From the NCBI GenBank assembly GCA_021628825.1, contig JAJXRY010000002.1:124001-188000 (forward strand): a stretch of 64,000 bases of DNA, given 5' to 3'. Under the pieces are notes generated by a model that saw only the letters and a program-made list of their open reading frames with translations, did not search any database and was not told the origin of the DNA. This document shows positions 57,696 through 64,000 of this stretch, piece by piece. Both the position numbers and the translations under genes were made by a program. Within the stretch, counting starts at the first letter, position 1, and each line of letters begins with the position of its first letter. The DNA is from Lachnospiraceae bacterium. Lineage in GTDB: Bacteria > Bacillota > Clostridia > Lachnospirales > Lachnospiraceae.

Positions 57696-57724
57696 TTGCA
57701 TTTCAAAAGGCATTATACTATAAT
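57696..57724 (+). promoter_or_regulatory. tRNA-Lys promoter
   Basis: TTGCAT (57696-57701) and TATAAT (57719-57724), 17-bp spacer, 45 bp before the tRNA. Confidence 0.8.
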
Positions 57725-57768
57725 AACACTTGCGTTGCAAATGAAGTATTCAAAACAACAAAGGATAT

Positions 57769-57841
57769 GGACCGCTAGCTCAGTTGGTAGAGCACCTGAC
57801 TCTTAATCAGGGTGTCCAGGGTTCGAACCCCTGGCGGTCCA
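57769..57841 (+). tRNA. tRNA-Lys (CTT)
   Basis: 73-nt cloverleaf, acceptor GGACCGC/GCGGTCC, discriminator A, anticodon CTT. CCA not encoded. Confidence 0.95.
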
Positions 57842-57845
57842 CTGT

Positions 57846-57893
57846 AAGTACCATTTTTGAGGACATAGGAGCCTTGGGGATGGTGCTTTTTTT
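57846..57893 (+). terminator. tRNA-Lys terminator
   Basis: AAGTACCAT pairs with ATGGTGCTT (one G-T pair) then seven T. Confidence 0.75.
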
Positions 57894-58089
57894 GTGAGCA
57901 ATGAGCCATGCTAAAAATAAAAAAAGAACATTCCGGGGAGCTCGCTCACCTGGGAATGTTCTCTTTTTATTTTTAATAGGGCGAATGCCGCAGAAGCGAA
58001 GCAGCTTGCCTGCGAGCTTCCGGCATGGCCCATTGCCCACAATCAAGCACCACCTTACCTCCTAGCTTCCTGCATGGCTCATTGCTCAC
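57894..58089. repeat. Inverted-repeat-bounded intergenic element, copy B
   Basis: Ends GTGAGCAATGAGCCATGC and its exact 18-bp reverse complement (58072-58089); an internal second copy (GCATGGCCCATTGCCCAC) lies near 58023. Inside is a hairpin AAAGAACATTCC/GGGAATGTTCT whose loop holds GGGGAGCTCGCTCAC, followed by ATAGGGCGAATGCC, matching the core of the element at 445-650. Confidence 0.6.
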
Positions 58090-58099
58090 AATTTTCCTA

Positions 58100-60844
58100 C
58101 TACTTCTTCTCCTCCAACAGCCCCGCAAACTCCTCCGGCGGCATCGGCTTATAGAAATAGTAGCCTTGCACATATTTTCCACCCTGCTCTTTAATAAATT
58201 CTACCTGTTCATCCGTCTCCACACCTTCGGAAACCGTCTTGAAATTCAGATTATTAGAAAGCTGCATCATCGCGGAAACAACCGCCTTATTCTTATCATC
58301 CATCTCATTCTTCATAAAGAATCCGCCATCAATCTTGATAATATCAACCGGCAGAGACTTCATAAAGTTAAGTGTTGAATAACCAGCGCCAAAAATCATC
58401 CATGGAAATGACAAATCCAACCGCCTTTAATCTTTTTAATCATGTCAATCAGGCGATCCGCATCCTGAAAAAAATACACTTTCCGTAATCTCCAGTTCAA
58501 TCTGCTCAGGACGCAGACCATACACACCACACAGAGCCTTCATACGCTCCGGAAGCTGATCATCCATAAGATGCAGACGGGACAGATTCACGGAAATCAC
58601 CGGTACCTCTTTTCCCTCATCCAGCCATTTACGGATCAACCGAAAGGTTTCTTCATAAACGAACTGGTCAATTTCCACAATGATTCCGGTCTGTTCGGCA
58701 AGTGGAACAAACTTTCCCGGCGGAACCAGCTTACCATCCTTATCCTTCAGACGGACCAACGCTTCCGCACCACTGATCTTTCCGGTAGTAATATCCACCT
58801 TTGACTGAAAATAGACACAAAAGCCCCCATTCTCCAATGCATCCTTCATAATCCGGTTCATGGCTTCCTTTTCATTTTCACGAGTCTCAAATTCTCTTGT
58901 ATACACGTAAATTCCACTTGTTTCGTAAAAATTTAATTTTGCCATATTCCGTGCCTTCATTGCTTTATCAATCGAGCGGTTGATATCCGTTTCTTCCGGA
59001 GAGATCGCATAAATACCACCAAAGCAATTGATGGTTATCCCTGCATAGCTGCGTCTGAAATGCATAGTGAGTTCATCTGTATAATAATGAACCCTGCGTG
59101 AAATTGTCTCTGCCGGGCATGAATTCATGATAATAATGAAATCATCTCCCTTTACCCGGCAAAACAGATCTCTCTCTGACAGATCCTGCTGAATCATTTG
59201 CACAAGAGCCTTTAACACTTCATCTCCGGTAACATATCCGTACTCATCATTGATTCTTGCAAAATCCTGTATCCCAAGAAAGATCAGCGCAAACGGTTTC
59301 TTCTTGCATTTCAGAAGCTTCAACGCCTCCATACGGAACTTCTCATAACTCATCACACCCGTTAATCTGTCAATCCCTTTTATTCTCTGCAGGTAAGATG
59401 TCACATCCGATTTACAGATGACGAAATCATCCTCAAATCCGGTATCATGAATTCTCGTTGCTGTTATTGTATAGCTGTTATCCTCATCACTGTCATAATA
59501 TTCCACCGTGTTCTCTTCCATATCCGGTCTGCAGCTTGTCATCGGACAGTTTTCACACGGTGTATCCCGTCGGAACATGAGTTCATAACACTTGATACTT
59601 TTCGAAAGATTTTTATAAGTCTCACGCATGGACGGACTTAGATAATATATTTCATAGGTATGCAGATTGGAAACAAAATAATCAATTTTCTGTGCTTCCA
59701 ATGCCATACGCCCGATCCTGTACTCATTTTCAAGCTCTGTCTTGGTCTGGAAACGCAGAATAAAACTGGACAGCATTTTCGTAATGCTACGAAGAGTAAA
59801 GATTTCTGCTTCTGTAAAGGAACGCTTTTCCCAGATCTCATAGGTGATGGCAAACCGCATTACATCACCCTCCCACAAAGGAAACACAATACAGGAAAAC
59901 GGAATTCTGGATAATTTGCTGAATTCTTCGGTATAATCTTTATACTTGGAATGTCCGTTCTGTATCAGGTAATAATCAGGAGCTTTGCTTTCTGCCGACA
60001 GGTCGGCTATCTCAAAGGTTTCAATGACAGAAGCATCATCGCCATCGTCCTCCCGGACCCATTTATTGGTAACACGCATTATCAGTGCAAGTGTGTCATA
60101 TTCACGCAGAATACACCGGTCAAACCCAAAATAACGGCAGACCTCCTCAAACACCAGATAGAGAGCCTGCTGCAGATTCTTTTCCCGGCAAAGGACATCA
60201 AAACAAAAATCAAATAGTTCACGATTGATCCGGGTGACAGATTGATCTCCGGTTATCATAAGCTTATCCTGTTCACTGACCTTCCGGTAGGTCTGTCCCC
60301 GGTAATCAGCATCCATCTGTTCACCATCGTAAAAGTACAGTCTGTTTTTACCATGCCTCTTCGCAGTCCACAAAGCAGAATCCGCATGGGCATAAAGAGT
60401 ATCCAGATCTCCTCCGTCCTTCGGGAACACTGCTGCACCTGCACTGAACCGGATCACACTTTCATCCCGAAGCTGTATATACTTTTCCAGACGATCCTTC
60501 AACCTTCGGATAAGCTTTTCAACCTTTCCGGTATCACTTAACTCCGGACAATAAACCAGAAAAATATCAAATGCCATCCGTGCAACAATATCCTTGACCA
60601 TAAAGTTTGTATGTATCTGGCTTCCAACCTGCTTCAGCACAGAATCGGCATAGGTCTGCCCATACTGCTGATTAATCCTGCAGAAATCATCCAGATCAAT
60701 CAGCAAAAGCACCCTCTGCTCATCCGCATTCTTAAGAAGCCGTTCCAAAATCCGTTCTCTTGCTGCATATCGCGTATACAGCTTGGTCAGATCATCCTTT
60801 TCCTGTGTATTGCCCTCCAACAGATTTAAATCATTCCCACTCAT
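58100..60844 (-). CDS. Cyclic-di-GMP phosphodiesterase (GGDEF-GAF-GGDEF-EAL), frame breaks
   Basis: About 913 residues, no membrane helix. First GGDEF-like domain (residues 15-175) has lost the active motif (ARMAFDIFLVY); a GAF-like part (200-360) and a short PAS-like part follow; the second GGDEF-like domain has VKGDDFIII, also changed. The EAL domain appears active: GAEALVRL, VISVNLSR, ELEITESVFF, corrected SMDDFGAGYST, VSEGVET. The breaks near 58391-58475 (A 58391-58395, A 58468-58474 and a GG) are small run errors. Likely degrades c-di-GMP and so favours motility over pilus or biofilm states. Confidence 0.85.
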
Positions 60845-60924
60845 AAGTAACCCCCCACGGAATTATTATTACTCTGTATGTTCATTATATCACCTGTTGC
60901 CAGCAAAAACAAATCTTACGGTCT

Positions 60925-61797
60925 TTATTTTCCGTGATTCTTCTTAAACTGCTTTGGGGTTACACCCTTCCATTTGCGGAAAATCTTAATCAAATGACTG
61001 CTGTCGGAAAAACCGGTTTCCTGACTGATATAGCTTAAATCAAAGTCTGTGAACAGCAAAAGATCCTCCACCCTGTTGATCCGGATAAATTCAATGTATT
61101 CCTTGCAGGATCTTCCATAATACTGCTTGAAATTCTTTGCAAAATAGGAATAACTCATGTTACACATATCCGCCAGATCTTCTACCCGGATCTGCTCTCC
61201 GATATGTGCATCAATATAGGAGGTAATTCCACGAATGGAATCCGTCTCAAGATTCATCGCCATCGCCGCATCGGTATTAAATCCATTCTCACACCAGACC
61301 CGTACCATCTGGACGATCAGCGAAGAAATCAGGCTGTGAATCACAATATCATAGCCAAACTGCTTCTTCTGAATCTCCTCCCGGCATCTGCAAAAGATTT
61401 CCCTTGTCCTCCAGTCCCGGATCCTTTCTTCCTTAAAACAAAGTTCCACTTCCGGGCTCTTATTGATGCTTTCAAGAATCATTTTCAACTCAGGTGCATA
61501 GCTGTTCTCGGTATATAGCTTACTGATGTCAAATTTAATGACTTCATATTTCAGGTCAAAATTGGTTGCTGTATAAACAGCATGCAGCGCTTCCGGAGGG
61601 AAGATCATCAGATCCCCGGGTTCAACCACATAAGTCCGTCCGTTGCAATCGATCAGCCCGGTTCCCTCTACCATCAGAATCATTTCCATAAAATAATGCC
61701 AATGAGACCGGATCGGAAACGGCATACAGGAGCTATCATAAAAAAAGCTTCGTAAGGTGATTTTTAATTTATCACAGTATTCAAATAAGTATTGCAT
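60925..61797 (-). CDS. AraC-family regulator
   Basis: Intact, about 290 residues from ATG 61795-61797 (AGAGG upstream). Cupin part with HWHYFMEMILMVEGTG and VVEPGDLMIFPPEALHAVY; C-terminal helix-turn-helix pair, QIRVEDLADMCNMSYSYFAK and YISQETGFSDSSHLIKIFRK. Divergent from the GH113-like gene, so its likely regulator. Confidence 0.88.
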   Translation of the reverse strand: MQYLFEYCDKLKITLRSFFYDSSCMPFPIRSHWHYFMEMILMVEGTGLIDCNGRTYVVEPGDLMIFPPEALHAVYTATNFDLKYEVIKFDISKLYTENSYAPELKMILESINKSPEVELCFKEERIRDWRTREIFCRCREEIQKKQFGYDIVIHSLISSLIVQMVRVWCENGFNTDAAMAMNLETDSIRGITSYIDAHIGEQIRVEDLADMCNMSYSYFAKNFKQYYGRSCKEYIEFIRINRVEDLLLFTDFDLSYISQETGFSDSSHLIKIFRKWKGVTPKQFKKNHGK

Positions 61798-61948
61798 CAC
61801 AAACCTCTTACAAATAGATTTATACAATTTTTTTGCGCAACTATATTATAGCGGATATTTATTGGCAGTGCTATAGTTTTTATAGTAATGAAAGAGTTTT
61901 ATAACTTAAACCTTTATAGCTTAATTATTAATTTGGAAGGAATTTGTT

Positions 61949-62879
61949 ATGGAATTTATTAAAGGAGTAACCTTCTCTCCCTTTTTCTCCCAAAGGAAGT
62001 CTTGTTAACAAGGATACGAAAAGCAGTTTAAAGAATCTGATCGAGGGCACAAACGCGAATTATATCGTGCTGGTTCCGAATGCATTGCAGGAAACTGCCC
62101 AGTCCGAAGAAATTGATTTCACTTCTGATGCAACCGTTCCCGACAAGGAACTAATCAGCCTGATTAATCATATTCATAAAGAGGGACTGCATGTTTTTTT
62201 AAAGCCTACCGTAAATTGTAAGAACGGTACCTGGCGTGCCCATATTAACTTTTTTGATGAGGATGTTCCCTGTGAACCCAAATGGAGCAACTGGTTTGCA
62301 TCCTATACGAAATTTCAGCTTCACTTTGCTGAGATTGCCGAGAAGACCAAATGTGAAATGTTCAGTCCGGGCTGTGAGATGGTAATGCCCCAGCGCAGAA
62401 GTGCCGAGTGGCGTCAGCTCATCGCCGAGATCCGTAAGGTATATCATGGTCTGATTACCTATAATACTGACAAATATCAGGAACATAACGTAGACTGGTG
62501 GGATTGTGTGGATGTGATTTCCTCCAGCGGATATTATCCTCCCGACCGCTGGGAGCAGGAACTTGACCGTATTGAAACTGTTGTGAAGAAATTTGACAAA
62601 CCTTTCTTCTTTGCGGAATGCGGTTGTATGTCCACACATGGTTCCTCCAAGGCACCGAACGACTGGAGTGTACGCGGCGAGGTCGATCTGGATGAGCAGA
62701 AGGACTGGTATATCTCCATGTTTGAGGCATGCCGCAAGCGTCCCTGGGTTCAGGGCTTCTGCTTATGGGACTGGGCTGGCAAGCAATATCCCTTAGAAAA
62801 GGCAGCTACCCATAAAGGCTACGACATTTACGGAAAGCCTGCACAGGACATTGTGAAGGCGAATTACAAAAGCTTATAA
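61949..62879 (+). CDS. GH113-like beta-mannanase/TIM-barrel hydrolase, one frame break
   Basis: About 309 residues, TIM barrel. KGVTFSPFSPKG start after a T5 run (61982-61986) is shortened. Key blocks: GLHVFLKPTVNC, FSPGCEMVMPQRRSAEWR (acid/base Glu region), DVISSSGYYPPD, FFFAECGCMSTHGSS (nucleophile Glu), GFCLWDWAGK. Some databases label relatives 1,4-beta-xylanase; the GH113 assignment is by these motifs. No signal peptide. RBS TTGGAAGG. Confidence 0.75.
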
Positions 62880-62901
62880 CTTCTTCCTTTTTCCCTATGC
62901 G

Positions 62902-62937
62902 AAACCCGGCATCCTGTATACGCAGGCGCCGGGTTTT
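62902..62937. terminator. Bidirectional terminator between convergent genes
   Basis: AACCCGGC/GCCGGGTT stem with T run on the plus side; serves the GH113-like gene and probably the opposing transporter. Confidence 0.75.
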
Positions 62938-62950
62938 CATTTTACCATTT

Positions 62951-63796
62951 TCAAATCAGATCAATCACAAATCCACATACAATACCGATCACATAGAGAA
63001 TGGCAGTAATTTTCAGATTCTCCTTCATATCCTCATTTACACGGAACAGCACAAGCAGTCCGATTCCGGATCCCACAAGAAGTCCTGCCATCATGGATCC
63101 CATCGTAAGAAGCCCTTCCAGATAAAGCTGTGTAATCACAACAGAAGCCGCACAGTTCGGAATCAGTCCGATAAGTCCCGATAACAGAATACCGATTGCC
63201 GGAATGGAAGTCATAAAGCTTCCAAGCTTATCCTCTCCTACAAGAGCAATCAGGATATTCAGTGCAAAAGAAATCACTACAATAAAAGCAAAAATCTGTA
63301 AGGTATGAACAAGCGCAGACTTGAAAATATTCCGCTCATCACAATGACAGTGCTCATGGTCACACATATGATCAATGCGCATCTCTTCCTCTTCTTTGCC
63401 CTTACGATGCAGAATCAGGTCAATCACAAATCCCGCAATCATACCAATCACAATCTTCATTCCCAGTATCTGAAAAATCAATACCGGAGATACTTTCTCC
63501 GAAATAAGAATCGGTAGCATTTCATCCGATGTGGATAAGAAAATGGAAATCAACGTTCCCAGCGTAATAATCCGTCCTGCATAAAAGTTCGCTGCTGCCG
63601 CCGAAAATCCGCACTGCGGAATCACTCCCAAAATACTTCCCACCACAGGTCCGAGCCGTCCGGACTTCTTCACGAAACGCTCTGCCTTGCTGCCTGCCTT
63701 GTGCTCGATATATTCCATCAGCACATAGGTCAGGAATAAGAAGGGAAGAATCTTGATTCCATCAATTAATGTATCTGTTAAAGCATCTAAAAACAT
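62951..63796 (-). CDS. Putative arsenic/manganese efflux-type membrane protein
   Basis: About 281 residues, eight or more helices in two similar halves: GSILGVIPQCGFSAAAANFY and GLIGLIPNCAASVVITQLYL are matching halves of the family. A cytosolic loop HMCDHEHCHCDE is rich in His and Cys and could bind metal. Relatives are annotated as arsenic efflux protein or putative manganese transporter; the substrate is not settled. Start taken at ATG 63794-63796; a longer in-frame start exists 33 nt upstream. Confidence 0.7.
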   Translation of the reverse strand: MFLDALTDTLIDGIKILPFLFLTYVLMEYIEHKAGSKAERFVKKSGRLGPVVGSILGVIPQCGFSAAAANFYAGRIITLGTLISIFLSTSDEMLPILISEKVSPVLIFQILGMKIVIGMIAGFVIDLILHRKGKEEEEMRIDHMCDHEHCHCDERNIFKSALVHTLQIFAFIVVISFALNILIALVGEDKLGSFMTSIPAIGILLSGLIGLIPNCAASVVITQLYLEGLLTMGSMMAGLLVGSGIGLLVLFRVNEDMKENLKITAILYVIGIVCGFVIDLI

Positions 63797-63929
63797 ATTC
63801 CCGTCACACTTTCCTTTCTGAATATCCAAAACTTTTCCATATAAATCCTGCCATATGTCCTTACAAATGCAAATTAAACATTGATATTATCAGAATTTGT
63901 ATGGCTCTAAATGGTTACATATGTCTTAG

Positions 63930-63958
63930 AATATACAACATGTCCAGATATCTGTCAA
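63930..63958 (-). promoter_or_regulatory. Promoter of the efflux-type gene
   Basis: TTGACA (63953-63958), TATATT (63930-63935), 17-bp spacer. The rest of 63797-64000 shows nothing else I can support. Confidence 0.65.
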
Positions 63959-64000
63959 AGAATTCCCACAAATCATAATAGCTATTTCGAATCACATTTG

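Overview
The window is a chromosomal segment from a gut-type Clostridia, most likely family Lachnospiraceae. The evidence is the 16S sequence, Clostridia-style TTGACA-N17-TATAAT promoters, purine-rich ribosome binding sites, and homologues typical of that family (DUF6240, DUF5702, DUF6382, BofA, Tad loci).

Layout. (1) 1-7.1 kb: the end of an HD-domain gene, an inverted-repeat element, then a minus-strand rRNA/tRNA operon read 16S, 5S, tRNA-Ala, 23S, then tRNAs Asp, Val, a wrecked Thr copy, Thr, Tyr, fMet and Phe; a separate tRNA-Ser lies upstream. (2) 7.1-12.2 kb: housekeeping genes (predicted membrane protein, plsC, two-subunit fumarase, HIT protein, flavodoxin-like/SCP2 protein). (3) 12.2-34 kb: a plant-polysaccharide (arabinoxylan/galactoside) utilisation locus: LacI regulator, Lpl-type ABC sugar importer, beta-helix protein, a carboxylesterase fused to an SGNH esterase, GH51, MATE exporter, two alpha/beta-hydrolase esterases, GH27, GH43, GH39 and an AraC regulator. 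(4) 34-46 kb: a Tad/Flp pilus operon whose TadE-like gene appears split by a 3-kb transposon (DUF6431, DDE transposase, AAA ATPase). (5) 46-51 kb: DUF2508 gene, fliS, flagellin and a DUF6240 gene with a sigma-28-like promoter. (6) 51-58 kb: glgB, a TPR/acidic/AAA-like protein, ksgA, tatD and tRNA-Lys. (7) 58-64 kb: repeat element, GGDEF-EAL protein, AraC regulator, GH113-like hydrolase and a metal/arsenic efflux-type membrane protein.

How it works together. Sugar oligomers would enter through the LplB/LplC/lipoprotein importer and be de-esterified and cut inside the cell by the esterases and GH51/43/39/27 enzymes, since none of these shows an obvious signal peptide. LacI would control the transporter promoter, which is flanked by two similar operator-like sites. 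The AraC gene diverges from GH39.

Data quality matters here. Roughly fifty reading-frame breaks are present, almost all at A/T runs of 5 or 7, and almost all are repaired by shortening the run. Even the 16S gene has a run of 7 where relatives usually have 5. I therefore read most split genes as intact genes carrying sequence errors and give each one a single span. Genuine disruption is argued only for the TadE-like gene and the pseudo-tRNA.
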